This document shows, piece by piece, positions 26,343-35,203 of a stretch of DNA of 64,000 nt (its first letter is position 1; every line of letters starts with the position of its first letter). Source of the stretch: an uncultured Cellulomonas sp. (GTDB lineage: Bacteria > Actinomycetota > Actinomycetes > Actinomycetales > Cellulomonadaceae). The notes under the pieces are model-generated. The model worked only from the letters and a program-made list of their open reading frames with translations, did no database searches and was not told the origin of the DNA. The DNA is taken from positions 62,001 through 126,000 of the forward strand of contig NZ_CANLTL010000005.1 in assembly GCF_947494015.1 (NCBI RefSeq), written 5' to 3'. The translations under genes and the position numbers were made by a program.

Positions 26343-27956
26343 GTGGACGCAGGGACGGTGCACCGCTGGGCGGTGGGTGCCGCCGCCGCGCTGGCCGTGG
26401 CGCGCGACCCGATCGACCGGCTCAACGTCTTCCCGGTGGCCGACGGCGACACGGGGACCAACCTCGCGCTCACCGTCGCCGAGGGGGCCGAGCACCTGGG
26501 CGACGCCGGGTCCGGTGCGCACCCGGCCGAGGTCGCCGCCGTCTTCGCCCGGGGCGCCCTGCTCGGCGCCCGCGGCAACTCGGGCGTCATCGTGAGCCAG
26601 TACCTGCAGGGCTTCGCGGCCGGCCTCGCGCGGGCCGTGCCGGGCGGCGACGGCGGGACCGTGGTGGCGACGGCGCTGGACCACGCGCAGCGTGCCGCCC
26701 GCACCGCGGTCGCCCAGCCGGTCGAGGGGACCATCCTCACCGCGGCCACCGCAGCCGCGGTCGCGGCCGGTGCGGCGGCGCGCGACGGCGCCGGACCGGA
26801 CGTCGTGGCCCGAGCCGCCGTCGCCGGGGCGCGCGACGCCCTGGCGCGCAGCCCGCAGACCCTCGACGTGCTGCGCACGGCCGGGGTGGTCGACGCGGGC
26901 GCGTCGGGGCTCGTGGTGGTGCTCGAGGCGCTCGCGACCGCCCTGGGAGGCCCGCCGGCGGCACCTGCCGCCGGTCCCGCGGCCGGGGGCGCGGGGTCGG
27001 CCGGTGTCGCCGGCAGCGCCGGGAGTCGCTCCCCGGACGTGCCGGACGTGCCGGACGTGCCGGACGTGCCGGACCTGCGCGGCCCGCGGCCCCTCCCGGG
27101 GGCGCACCGCGCCGACGACGGCGAGTTCGAGGTGATGTACGTGGTGGAGTCGCGTGCGGACGGCACCGCGACGGCGGACGTCGCCGACGAGCTGCGACGG
27201 CGACTGCTCGCCGTGGGCGCCTCCGTGGCCGTGGTGGGGGACGCCGACGGCTGGCACGTGCACGTCCACACCGACCGTCCCGACGCCGCCGTCGCGGCCG
27301 GCGACGTGGGGATCCGCAGCCAGGTCGTCGTGCGCAGCCTGACCCCGCCCACCTCGCCGGACGGTCTGGGGATCGTGGTCGGGACCGGCGCGCCGCTGCT
27401 GGTGGCGGACCTCGCCCGGGCGGGGGCGGTCGTCCTGGTCCACACCGATCGCAGCGTCGACGCCCGCGTCGTGCTGCGGGCGGTGGTCGACACCGGTGCC
27501 GCGCGGGTCGTCGTCCTGCCCGGGTCCTCGTCCGCCCGCACGGCCGCGGTCCGGGCCGCCGGGGACGCCCGGGTCCCGGTCGACGTGCTGGACGCGGCCG
27601 ATCACGTCGGTGCGGTGGTCGCGCTCGCCGCGACCGGCGGGCGCGCCCCCGGCGAGCGCGCCGACGGCGACCCGGGGGCGCGGGTGGCCGCGATGCGCGA
27701 CGCGCTGGCGAGGCTGCGCACGGACGTCGTCGGCGAGCCCGACGTGCGCGCGGTGACCGACGTGGCCGGGCGGCTGCTGGCCGGCGGCGGGGAGCTGGTC
27801 ACGGTCGTCAGCGGCGCCGACCTGGGGTCCCGGTGGCCGGCCGGGGACCTGGCCGACGCGTTGACCCGGTCCCTCGCCGCGGCGCACCCGGCGGTGGAGG
27901 TGGTCGTGCTGGACGGCGGCCAGGCGGTCCCCGCGGCTGTGGTCGGCGTCGAGTGA
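26343..27956 (+). CDS. DAK2/FakA-like kinase domain protein
   Basis: A 537-residue protein. The N-terminal DhaL/DAK2 domain carries the Mg-nucleotide loop NVFPVADGDTGTNL (about 25-38), GALLGARGNSGVIVSQ and GTILTA. The C-terminal half resembles the FakA/YloV C-domain (EFEVMYVVESRAD, HVHTDRP). Firmicute homologues phosphorylate fatty acids bound to FakB; whether this one does is not known, and no fakB is near. Between the domains a Gly/Ala linker contains four tandem PDV units (27035-27075). GAGGGGGG precedes the GTG start. It sits immediately upstream of recG, as usual in actinobacteria. Confidence 0.85.
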   Translation: MDAGTVHRWAVGAAAALAVARDPIDRLNVFPVADGDTGTNLALTVAEGAEHLGDAGSGAHPAEVAAVFARGALLGARGNSGVIVSQYLQGFAAGLARAVPGGDGGTVVATALDHAQRAARTAVAQPVEGTILTAATAAAVAAGAAARDGAGPDVVARAAVAGARDALARSPQTLDVLRTAGVVDAGASGLVVVLEALATALGGPPAAPAAGPAAGGAGSAGVAGSAGSRSPDVPDVPDVPDVPDLRGPRPLPGAHRADDGEFEVMYVVESRADGTATADVADELRRRLLAVGASVAVVGDADGWHVHVHTDRPDAAVAAGDVGIRSQVVVRSLTPPTSPDGLGIVVGTGAPLLVADLARAGAVVLVHTDRSVDARVVLRAVVDTGAARVVVLPGSSSARTAAVRAAGDARVPVDVLDAADHVGAVVALAATGGRAPGERADGDPGARVAAMRDALARLRTDVVGEPDVRAVTDVAGRLLAGGGELVTVVSGADLGSRWPAGDLADALTRSLAAAHPAVEVVVLDGGQAVPAAVVGVE

Positions 27957-28085
27957 GGTGACCGGGTCCGGCGCCCACCGGCGCCCCCGCGGGCTCGCGT
28001 GTGCGGCGTGCGGGTGGCGGGTCGTACCGTGCACGCAGCGGTCCCGGTCGGCCGGGACGGTGGAGGCGGACGGAGGGGAGCGGGT

Positions 28086-30377
28086 GTGACCAGCGAGCTC
28101 GGCGACGTCGTCGTCGCCCCCGCCGACCGCCTCGCCGAGCCGCTCGGCCGGCTGCTCGGGACCCGGACCGCCAACGCGCTCGGCAAGTTCGGGCTGCACA
28201 CCGCCCACGACCTGCTGCGCCACTACCCGCGGCGCTACTCCGAGCCCGGGACGCTCACCGACCTGTCCTCGCTCGTCGTCGGCGAGCACGTGACCGTGAT
28301 GGCAGAGGTCCGGCAGGCGACCGTCCGCCCCATGCGGTCGCGGGGCGGCTCCATGCTCCAGGCGGTGGTGACCGACGGTGCCCGCACGCTGCACCTGACC
28401 TTCTTCGCCAAGGGCGCCGGCGCGCTGCGGATGCACGAGAGCAAGCTGCGCGCCGGGCGGGTCGGGCTGTTCACCGGCGTCGTCGGGGAGTACCGCGGCG
28501 AGCGTCAGCTCACCCACCCCGACTACCGGATCATCGGCGTGGACGTCCAGGACGAGGGCGAGGCGCTCGCGGAGGCGAGCCGGCCCATCCCGATCTACCC
28601 GGCCGGCGCCGCGGTCCCGTCGTGGCGGGTCCAGACCAGCGTGCGCACGGTCCTGGACCCGCTCACGCCCCGCGACCTGCCCGACCCGCTGCCGGACGAC
28701 GTGCGGGCACGGCACGGGCTCGCCGGGCTGCACGAGGCGCTGCGACTGGTGCACGAGCCCGCCACGGACGCCGACTGGCGCCGCGGGCTGCACCGGCTGC
28801 GGTACGAGGAGGCCTTCGTCCTGCAGGCCGAGCTCGCCCGGCGGCGGGCCCGCGCGGCCGCCCAGCCCGCGACCGCGCGCCCCCGACGTGGCGGCGGCCT
28901 GCTCGACGACTTCGACGCCCGGCTGCCGTTCACCCTCACCGACGGGCAGCGGGGCGTCGGCGAGGAGATCGCCGGCGAGCTGTCCCGGCCGCAGCCGATG
29001 CAGCGGCTGCTGCAGGGCGAGGTCGGCTCCGGCAAGACGGTCGTCGCGCTGCGCGCGATGCTCCAGGTGGTCGACGCCGGCGGCCAGGCGGCCCTGCTCG
29101 CGCCCACCGAGGTGCTGGCCGCGCAGCACGTGCGGACGCTGCGGGCGCTGCTCGGGCCGCTCGCCGAGGCAGGGTTCCTCGGCGGGGCGGACCACGCCAC
29201 CCGCGTCGCCCTGCTCACCGGCTCCCAGACGGCGGCCGACCGCCGCCAGAACCTGCTCGACGCCGCGAGCGGGGCCGCGGGGATCGTCGTCGGCACCCAC
29301 GCGCTGCTCGGCGAGACCGTCCAGTTCGTCGACCTGGGCCTCGTCGTGGTCGACGAGCAGCACCGGTTCGGCGTCGAGCAGCGCGACCTGCTGCGCGCCA
29401 AGGGCGCCACGGCGCCGCACCTGCTCGTCATGACGGCGACGCCGATCCCCCGGACGGTCGCCATGACCGTGTTCGGCGACCTCGAGACGTCGACGTTGAC
29501 CCAGGTGCCGGCCGGACGCAGCGGCGTGGTCACCCACGTCGTGCCCGCCGGCAACCAGGCCTGGACGGAGCGGACGTGGCGGCGCGCGCGCGAGGAGGTC
29601 GACGCCGGCCGGCGGGTGTACGTCGTGTGCCCCCGGATCGACGCCGACGACGCGCCGGAGCCGGGCGGCCCCGAGGACGCCGGGGACGGTGCCGACCTCG
29701 TCCGCGAGCCGGACGACGGCGCGTCGCCGGCGTCCGGACGCGCGGAGGCCCCACCCGCGCGCCCGCTGCGGGCGGTCACCGAGGTGGTCGAGGAGCTGCG
29801 GGCGCTGCCCGTCCTCGCCGACGTCGCGATCGGCGTCCTCCACGGGCGCATGGCCCCGGACGACAAGGACCGGGTGATGGCCGACTTCGCGTCCGGCCAG
29901 GTGCCGGTGCTGGTCTCCACCACCGTCATCGAGGTCGGCGTGGACGTGCCGCAGGCCACGGTCATGGTCGTGCTCGACGCGGACCGGTTCGGCCTGTCCC
30001 AGCTGCACCAGCTGCGCGGCCGGGTCGGCCGGGGCAGCGACCCCGGCCTGTGCCTGCTGGTGTCGCACGCCCCACCGGCCACCCCGGCCGGGACGCGGCT
30101 GGCCACGCTCGCCGAGACCACCGACGGGTTCGTGCTGGCGTCGGTCGACCTCGAGCTGCGGCGCGAGGGGGACGTGCTCGGTGCGGCGCAGTCCGGCGGG
30201 GCCAGCTCGCTGCGCCTGCTGCGGGTCACCCGCGACGCCGACCTCATCGAGCAGGCGCGCACCGACGCGCGCCGGCTGGTCGACCAGGACCCCACGCTCG
30301 GCGCCTGGCCGGCGCTGGTCGCGGCCATCGACCGCCAGCTGGCTGGGGAGCGCGAGGAGTTCCTCGAACGGTCCTGA
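28086..30377 (+). CDS. recG: ATP-dependent DNA helicase RecG
   Basis: A 763-residue branch-migration helicase that remodels stalled forks and Holliday junctions. The N-terminal wedge/OB region includes TYPRRYSEPG-like HYPRRYSEPG. The helicase core follows: Walker A QGEVGSGKTVVAL, DEQHRFG (DExH), MTATPIPRT, the TRG region VSTTVIEVGVDVPQATVMVV, and QLHQLRGRVGRG. It is longer than E. coli RecG (693 residues), mainly through a 45-residue acidic/Pro-rich insert after VVCPRIDADD between the two motor domains. The GTG start was chosen to match the conserved N-terminus. Confidence 0.96.
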   Translation: MTSELGDVVVAPADRLAEPLGRLLGTRTANALGKFGLHTAHDLLRHYPRRYSEPGTLTDLSSLVVGEHVTVMAEVRQATVRPMRSRGGSMLQAVVTDGARTLHLTFFAKGAGALRMHESKLRAGRVGLFTGVVGEYRGERQLTHPDYRIIGVDVQDEGEALAEASRPIPIYPAGAAVPSWRVQTSVRTVLDPLTPRDLPDPLPDDVRARHGLAGLHEALRLVHEPATDADWRRGLHRLRYEEAFVLQAELARRRARAAAQPATARPRRGGGLLDDFDARLPFTLTDGQRGVGEEIAGELSRPQPMQRLLQGEVGSGKTVVALRAMLQVVDAGGQAALLAPTEVLAAQHVRTLRALLGPLAEAGFLGGADHATRVALLTGSQTAADRRQNLLDAASGAAGIVVGTHALLGETVQFVDLGLVVVDEQHRFGVEQRDLLRAKGATAPHLLVMTATPIPRTVAMTVFGDLETSTLTQVPAGRSGVVTHVVPAGNQAWTERTWRRAREEVDAGRRVYVVCPRIDADDAPEPGGPEDAGDGADLVREPDDGASPASGRAEAPPARPLRAVTEVVEELRALPVLADVAIGVLHGRMAPDDKDRVMADFASGQVPVLVSTTVIEVGVDVPQATVMVVLDADRFGLSQLHQLRGRVGRGSDPGLCLLVSHAPPATPAGTRLATLAETTDGFVLASVDLELRREGDVLGAAQSGGASSLRLLRVTRDADLIEQARTDARRLVDQDPTLGAWPALVAAIDRQLAGEREEFLERS

Positions 30378-30423
30378 CCCGCCTCCGGGCACCCGGCCCG
30401 GACGCCTGGCTAGGGTGTCGGCC

Positions 30424-31119
30424 GTGCCGTCCCCCGTGGTCGTCGAGGCCCAGTCCCTGCTCGTCGGGTACGGCGGTGAACCGGTGTGCGCGCCCGTCAC
30501 GTTCACCCTCGAGGCCGGCCGTGCGCTCGCGCTGGTCGGGCCGAACGGGTCGGGCAAGTCGACCGTCCTGCGCGCCGTGCTGGGCCTGCTCGCGCCCGCC
30601 GGTGGGACGGTGCGCGTGCTCGGCCGGGAGGTCGACGAACGGGCGCAGGCCTTCCGTGCGCGGGTCTCCAGCGTGCTGGACGACGACGCCTGGTTCCCGG
30701 CGCTCACGGTCGCCGAGCACCTGCTGCTCACCGCCAGCGGCCACGGCGTCCCGGAGCCGGTCGGGGTCGTCGACGCCCTGCTGGAGGACTTCGGCCTCGC
30801 GACGCACCGCGACGTGCTGCCCGCGACGCTGTCCTCCGGGCAGCGTCGGCGGCTGCTGCTCGCGGCGGGGTTCGCCCGCCCGCGCAGCCTGCTCGTGCTC
30901 GACGAGCCGGAGCAGCGTCTGGACCAGCGCATGCGGGCGGCCCTGGCCCAGCGGCTGCTGGAGGAGCAGTCCGCCGGTGGCGCCGTGCTGCTGGCCACCC
31001 ACGACCCCGAGCTGCTCGCCGCGGTGGCCGGCGCCGCGGTGCTGGTCGGGGAGGGGTCGTCGGCGCTGCTCGACGTCGGCGACGCGGTGCGGGCGATCCG
31101 TGCGGAGCCCACGCAGTGA
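30424..31119 (+). CDS. ABC transporter ATP-binding protein
   Basis: A 231-residue ATPase subunit: Walker A GPNGSGKST (about 37-45), Q-loop region, an ABC signature written LSSGQRRRLLLAAGF, Walker B LLVLDEPEQRLD and H-loop LLATHDPE. The LSSGQ signature and shortness are typical of exporters with a separate membrane subunit. Its stop overlaps the next gene (GTGA), a large membrane protein that is presumably its partner. The cargo is unknown. Confidence 0.93.
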   Translation: MPSPVVVEAQSLLVGYGGEPVCAPVTFTLEAGRALALVGPNGSGKSTVLRAVLGLLAPAGGTVRVLGREVDERAQAFRARVSSVLDDDAWFPALTVAEHLLLTASGHGVPEPVGVVDALLEDFGLATHRDVLPATLSSGQRRRLLLAAGFARPRSLLVLDEPEQRLDQRMRAALAQRLLEEQSAGGAVLLATHDPELLAAVAGAAVLVGEGSSALLDVGDAVRAIRAEPTQ

Positions 31120-32699
31120 GCGTCCCGGACGACCCGGTCGGCCCGGCGCCCGACGCACCGGCGCTGCCCGTGCCGACGGGTCGGGCGGTGCGGCGGTACA
31201 CCGCCGCCGTCGCGCGGCAGCGCGGCGGGGCGTCGGTCGGGTCGCTGCTGGTCGACGTGTACTCGGTGCTCGTGACGACCGCGGTGGGCGTCGGCGTCGC
31301 CGTCGGCGTGGTCGACGCGGTCCGCGACTCCATGCCGGCGGACGCGGGCGCCGACCTGGTCGGCCCCGAGGTCAGCCTGCCCACCCTCGCCGGGCTGCTC
31401 GTCCTCGCCCTCGCCGGGGCGGTGCTGTCGCTCGCCGGCCGGCTCGGCCCGGTCGGCGTCGGGGGAGCGGAGGCGACGTGGTGGCTGGGACTGCCGGTCG
31501 CGCGGCGCGGACTGCTGCGCCCCGCGGCCACCCGGCTGCCGGTGCTCGCCGGTGCGGTGGGCGCGGTGGCGCTGCCGCTGCTCGACCTCGCCCTGCGGGA
31601 CGATGGGCGCCCCTCGCCCGTCCGGGTCGCGACGGTCGCCGCCGTGGGCGGGCTGGGTGCTGCGGCGCTCGTGCTCGGTGCCGGTGCCGGGCAGTCCCTG
31701 GGCGCCGTGCGCCGTCGCATCGCGACGGTCGGCGACGTGCTGGTCGCGCTCGTCCCGGTGCTGGCGCTGGTGTCCGGCGTCGCGGGGGTGCACGTCGACC
31801 GCGTGCCGGCCCCGCCGCCCGGGGCCGTCCTCGCGCTGCTCGGGGTCGTCGTGGCGGCCGGCGTCGTCCTGGACCACCGGCTCGAGCGCATCCCGGCGCG
31901 CGAGCTGCGGGAGAGCGGCTCGGTCGCGACCCAGGCGGTCGGCGCGCTGATCTCGCTCGACTCCCGCGAGCTCGGCCGCACCCTGACCGACGGCGGCCGC
32001 GTCCGGCGCCGTCGCCGCAGCAGCCGGCTCCGGGTGGTGCGGTCCCCGGCGCTGGCCCTGGTCACCGCGGACGCGCTGCTGCTGGTCCGCTCGCCGCGCC
32101 ACCTCGTCCAGCTCGCCGCCACCGCGGCCGTGCCGACGATCGTGCTGGCGGTGCCGCGGCTGCAGACCCCGGTGATCGTCCTCCCGGCGCTGCTGGTCGC
32201 GGGGTACGTCGCGATGCTCGCGACCGCGGAGGGGCCGCGGCGCGCCGAGATGGCTCCCGTCGTCGACCGGCTGCTGCCGATCGGGGCGCGGCGGGTGCGC
32301 CGGCTGCGGATGGCCGTGCCGGCGGTGGCGATGCTGGCGTGGTCGCTGGCCGCGCTGGCGCCGTTCGCGGTGCTGGGCGGGGACCTGGCGGGGTGGTGGG
32401 CGCTGGGCGCGGCGGCCGCGCCGGTGTGGGCCGGCGCCGCGGTGCGCTCGGCGTACCGGCCGGCGCCGGACTGGTCCGGTCCGCTGGTCGCCACCCCGGC
32501 CGGCGCGCTGCCGCTCGGGGCGACCGTCGTGCTCTCGCGCGGGCCGGACGTCGTCGTCCTCGGCCTGGTGCCGGTGCTCGTCGCGGTCGCGCTGGGCACG
32601 GTGGTCCCGGGGATGCTGGTCGCCCAGGTCGTCTGCTCGACGGTCGTGGTCGCCGTCTGCGGTCACCTGCCCGACGAGCCGCGTACGGTGACCGCGTGA
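31116..32699 (+). CDS. DUF6297-type membrane protein, putative ABC permease
   Basis: A 527-residue polytopic protein with about ten to twelve hydrophobic segments. A soluble stretch (around 265-310) is rich in Arg and includes ELGRTLTDGGRVRRRRRSSRLR. It shows no classical ABC-2 permease motif but matches the actinobacterial pattern of a DUF6297 protein encoded right behind an ABC ATPase. It overlaps that ATPase by 4 bp and rsmD by 4 bp. Export of an unknown substrate is inferred from the pairing only. Confidence 0.7.
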   Translation: MSVPDDPVGPAPDAPALPVPTGRAVRRYTAAVARQRGGASVGSLLVDVYSVLVTTAVGVGVAVGVVDAVRDSMPADAGADLVGPEVSLPTLAGLLVLALAGAVLSLAGRLGPVGVGGAEATWWLGLPVARRGLLRPAATRLPVLAGAVGAVALPLLDLALRDDGRPSPVRVATVAAVGGLGAAALVLGAGAGQSLGAVRRRIATVGDVLVALVPVLALVSGVAGVHVDRVPAPPPGAVLALLGVVVAAGVVLDHRLERIPARELRESGSVATQAVGALISLDSRELGRTLTDGGRVRRRRRSSRLRVVRSPALALVTADALLLVRSPRHLVQLAATAAVPTIVLAVPRLQTPVIVLPALLVAGYVAMLATAEGPRRAEMAPVVDRLLPIGARRVRRLRMAVPAVAMLAWSLAALAPFAVLGGDLAGWWALGAAAAPVWAGAAVRSAYRPAPDWSGPLVATPAGALPLGATVVLSRGPDVVVLGLVPVLVAVALGTVVPGMLVAQVVCSTVVVAVCGHLPDEPRTVTA

Positions 32700-33250
32700 C
32701 CAGGGTGGTGGCCGGCGCGGCCGGCGGACGCACGCTGCGGGTCCCGCCCCGCGGCACCCGCCCCACCAGCGACCGGGTGCGTGAGGCGCTGTTCTCGCGC
32801 CTCGAGCACCTCGGCGTCGTCGACGGCGCCCGGGTGCTCGACCTGTACGCGGGCTCGGGCGCGCTGGGCATCGAGGCCGCCAGCCGCGGCGCGGTCACCG
32901 TCACGCTGGTCGACGCCGCCCGGTCGGCCGTCGACGTCTGCCGGCGCAACGTCGCGGCGGTGGGGCTGCCCGGCATCGACGTCGTCCACCAGCGCGCGGA
33001 GCGCTACGTCCAGGACGCCGCCGCGCAGCCGTGGGACCTCGTGCTCGTCGACCCCCCGTACGACCTCGGCGAGCCCGAGCTGGCCGCGGTGCTGGCGGGC
33101 CTGGCCACGCCCGGCGCCCTCGCCGACGACGCCGTCGTCGTGGTGGAGCGGTCCGTGCGCACCCCGGAGCCGACCTGGCCGGACGGTCTGGCGCCGTCGG
33201 ACCGCCGCGCCTACGGCGAGACCGTGGTGTGGTTCGCGTCGCCGACGTGA
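32696..33250 (+). CDS. rsmD: 16S rRNA (guanine966-N2)-methyltransferase
   Basis: A 184-residue SAM-dependent methyltransferase modifying G966 of 16S rRNA. The RsmD signature GRTLRVPPRGTRPTSDRVREALFSRLEH, the SAM motif VLDLYAGSGALGIEAASRGA and the catalytic D-P-P-Y (LVLVDPPYDL) are present. The GTG start overlaps the preceding membrane-protein gene by 4 bp. It is followed by coaD after 22 bp, the standard rsmD-coaD order. Confidence 0.95.
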   Translation: MTRVVAGAAGGRTLRVPPRGTRPTSDRVREALFSRLEHLGVVDGARVLDLYAGSGALGIEAASRGAVTVTLVDAARSAVDVCRRNVAAVGLPGIDVVHQRAERYVQDAAAQPWDLVLVDPPYDLGEPELAAVLAGLATPGALADDAVVVVERSVRTPEPTWPDGLAPSDRRAYGETVVWFASPT

Positions 33251-33272
33251 GCGCTGGCATACCCTGGCGCGC

Positions 33273-33776
33273 GTGACCGTCGCCGTCTGCCCCGGGTCCT
33301 TCGACCCCATCACCCTCGGGCACCTCGACGTGGTCCGCCGGGCCCGCGCGATGTTCGACGAGGTCGTCGTCGGCGTCGCCCGCAACTCCTCCAAGACGGC
33401 GCTGCTCGGCCTCGAGCAGCGGGTCGAGCTCGCCCGGGCCGCGGTCGGCGCGATGCCCGGCGTGCGGGTCGCGCCGGTCCCCGGCCTGCTCAGCGAGTTC
33501 TGCCGCGAGGTGGGTGCGTCGGCCGTGGTCAAGGGCCTGCGGGGCGGCGCCGACGTCGACCACGAGGTGCCGATGGCCCTGATGAACCGGCACCTGAGCG
33601 GTGTCGAGACCGTCTTCGTCCTCGGCGACCCGGCGCTGGCGCACATCGCGTCGTCGCTGGTCAAGGACGTGGCCCGGCACGGTGGCGCCGTCGGCGACCT
33701 CGTGCCGGCCGGGGTGGAGCACGCCGTACGCGACGCGCTGGGCGCCGGCCCCGCGCACGGAGGGAGGACGCCATGA
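33273..33776 (+). CDS. coaD: Phosphopantetheine adenylyltransferase
   Basis: A 167-residue nucleotidyltransferase making dephospho-CoA from 4'-phosphopantetheine and ATP. The ATP-binding T-x-G-H motif is T14-L-G-H17 in PGSFDPITLGHLDV. Further signatures are NSSKTALLGLEQRVEL, VVKGLRGGADVDHEVPMALMN and the late S-S-x-V-K element SSLVKDVARHGG. The stop overlaps the downstream coiled-coil gene by 4 bp. Confidence 0.97.
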   Translation: MTVAVCPGSFDPITLGHLDVVRRARAMFDEVVVGVARNSSKTALLGLEQRVELARAAVGAMPGVRVAPVPGLLSEFCREVGASAVVKGLRGGADVDHEVPMALMNRHLSGVETVFVLGDPALAHIASSLVKDVARHGGAVGDLVPAGVEHAVRDALGAGPAHGGRTP

Positions 33777-34294
33777 CCGCCAGCGACCCGCAGACCGAGT
33801 CCGACCGCACCCAGCCCGAGGGCCTGACCGGGATCCTCGACGCGCTCGCCGCGGCGATCACCCAGGCCCGGGCGATGCCGATGTCGTCCTCGGTGCTGGT
33901 CAACCGGGCCGAGCTGCTCGACCTGGTCGACCAGGCACGCGACGTGCTGCCGACCCAGCTGAGCCGCGCCGACGAGCTGCTCGCTGCTGCCGACGCGGCG
34001 CGGGTCGCGGCCCAGGGCGAGGCCGACGCCATCATCGCCGCTGCCCACCAGCGGGCCGCCGAGCTGGTCGAGGTGGACGCCGTCACCGAGGCCGCACGCG
34101 GGCGGGCCGCCGAGATCGTCGCCGAGGCCGAGGGGGTCGCCGAGGGCCTGCGCCGGGACGCCGACGACTACTGCGACCGGCGGCTCGCCGACTTCGAGGT
34201 GGACCTGGAGCGACTGCTCACCCAGGTGGGTGCCGGACGGGCGAAGCTGGCGGCCCGGCTGGGGGGCGGACCCGAGGACCGATCGGGCCTGTGA
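33773..34294 (+). CDS. Coiled-coil hypothetical protein downstream of coaD
   Basis: A 173-residue soluble protein. The first 65 residues contain LTGILDALAAAITQARAMPMSSSVLVNRAELLDLVDQARDVLP, a block I recognise from proteins next to coaD in Micrococcales. Residues 65-140 are a long Ala/Glu/Arg heptad region, probably coiled coil, and the tail is basic. It resembles DivIVA- or ATPase-subunit-b-like helices in composition, but no family can be assigned. Overlap with coaD (ATGA) suggests coupled expression. Confidence 0.7.
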   Translation: MTASDPQTESDRTQPEGLTGILDALAAAITQARAMPMSSSVLVNRAELLDLVDQARDVLPTQLSRADELLAAADAARVAAQGEADAIIAAAHQRAAELVEVDAVTEAARGRAAEIVAEAEGVAEGLRRDADDYCDRRLADFEVDLERLLTQVGAGRAKLAARLGGGPEDRSGL

Positions 34295-34318
34295 CCTGCA
34301 CCACCATGCCGTCGCGGG

Positions 34319-34347
34319 TTGGGGCGCCGACGGTCATGGCGTAGCAT
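34319..34347 (+). promoter_or_regulatory. Candidate promoter of yceD-rpmF-rnc-mutM
   Basis: TTGGGG (34319-34324) and TAGCAT (34342-34347) with 17-bp spacing, about 60 bp upstream of the YceD start. It separates the coaD group from the ribosomal/RNase III group. Confidence 0.45.
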
Positions 34348-34405
34348 CGTCGGTTGGTCCCGCCGGTCTGGCGGATCGCACGCCCACCAGACTGGATCCC
34401 TCACC

Positions 34406-34987
34406 GTGGACAGCACCCGCCGTCTCGACCCGCGCTCGCCCCTCGTGCTGGACACGCACGAGCTGGGCCGGCGTCCGGGCTCGATGCGCCGTGTGCAGGT
34501 CACGGTGGCGGCTCCGGACCACCTGGGCACCGAGGTCATCGGCATCCCCACCGGCAGCGACCTGGAGCTGGATCTCCGGCTCGAGGCCGTCATGGAGGGG
34601 GTGCTCGTCAGCGGCAACGTCCGCGGGCGGGCCGTGGGGGAGTGCGTGCGGTGCCTGGAGGAGGTCGTCGAGGACATCGACGTGCCGATCCAGGAGCTGT
34701 ACGTCTACCCCGAGCGGGCACAGGCCGCGCAGGACGCCGGTGACGACGAGGAGGACGAGGTCCGCGAGCTGGACGGCGACCTGCTCGACGTGGAGCCTGC
34801 GGTCCGGGACACGCTCGTCCCTGCGCTACCGTTCCAGCCGCTGGACGACCCCGACTGCCCGGGGCTGTGCTCCGAGTGCGGGTTCCGCCTGGCGGACGAC
34901 CCGGACCACCACCATGAGATCCTTGACCCGCGCTGGGCCGAGCTGAACCGGCTCCAGGGCATGTTCGACGAGACGAAAGAGAGCTAG
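34406..34987 (+). CDS. YceD family (DUF177) protein
   Basis: A 193-residue DUF177/YceD protein, the family commonly encoded just before rpmF and thought to act in ribosome (23S rRNA) biogenesis in plants and bacteria. The core GNVRGRAVGECVRCLEEV has the paired cysteines. The second block LPFQPLDDPDCPGLCSECGF has three more, giving a likely zinc site. An acidic stretch (GDDEEDEVREL) separates them. The GTG start at 34406 gives VDSTRRLDPRSPLVLD, the normal N-terminus. The stop is 2 bp before rpmF. Confidence 0.92.
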   Translation: MDSTRRLDPRSPLVLDTHELGRRPGSMRRVQVTVAAPDHLGTEVIGIPTGSDLELDLRLEAVMEGVLVSGNVRGRAVGECVRCLEEVVEDIDVPIQELYVYPERAQAAQDAGDDEEDEVRELDGDLLDVEPAVRDTLVPALPFQPLDDPDCPGLCSECGFRLADDPDHHHEILDPRWAELNRLQGMFDETKES

Positions 34988-34989
34988 CC

Positions 34990-35184
34990 GTGGCTGTTCC
35001 GAAGCGCAAGATGTCGCGCAGCAACACCCGTGCGCGTCGGTCGCAGTGGAAGACCACTGCCACGACGCTCACGACCTGCCCGCAGTGCAAGAGCCAGACG
35101 ATGCCGCACACCGCGTGCCCGACCTGCGGGGCCTACAAGGGCCGCACGTTCGCGGAGGCCGTGCGCACCGAGTTCGCGAACTGA
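34990..35184 (+). CDS. rpmF: 50S ribosomal protein L32
   Basis: A 64-residue large-subunit protein: [21 protein letters not shown] at the start, then a zinc ribbon [18 protein letters not shown], so it is the zinc-binding version. The GTG start lies 2 bp after the YceD stop, and rnc begins 19 bp downstream. Confidence 0.97.
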   Translation: MAVPKRKMSRSNTRARRSQWKTTATTLTTCPQCKSQTMPHTACPTCGAYKGRTFAEAVRTEFAN

Positions 35185-35203
35185 CGTCCGCGATCCCGTG
35201 GTG

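Noticed and set aside
26313-32666. A 2117-codon open frame on the reverse strand across DAK2, recG and the ABC genes
   Set aside because: Its translation is His/Arg/Gly/Val-rich without domains, and it lies opposite well-identified genes. This is a known artefact of third-position GC bias.
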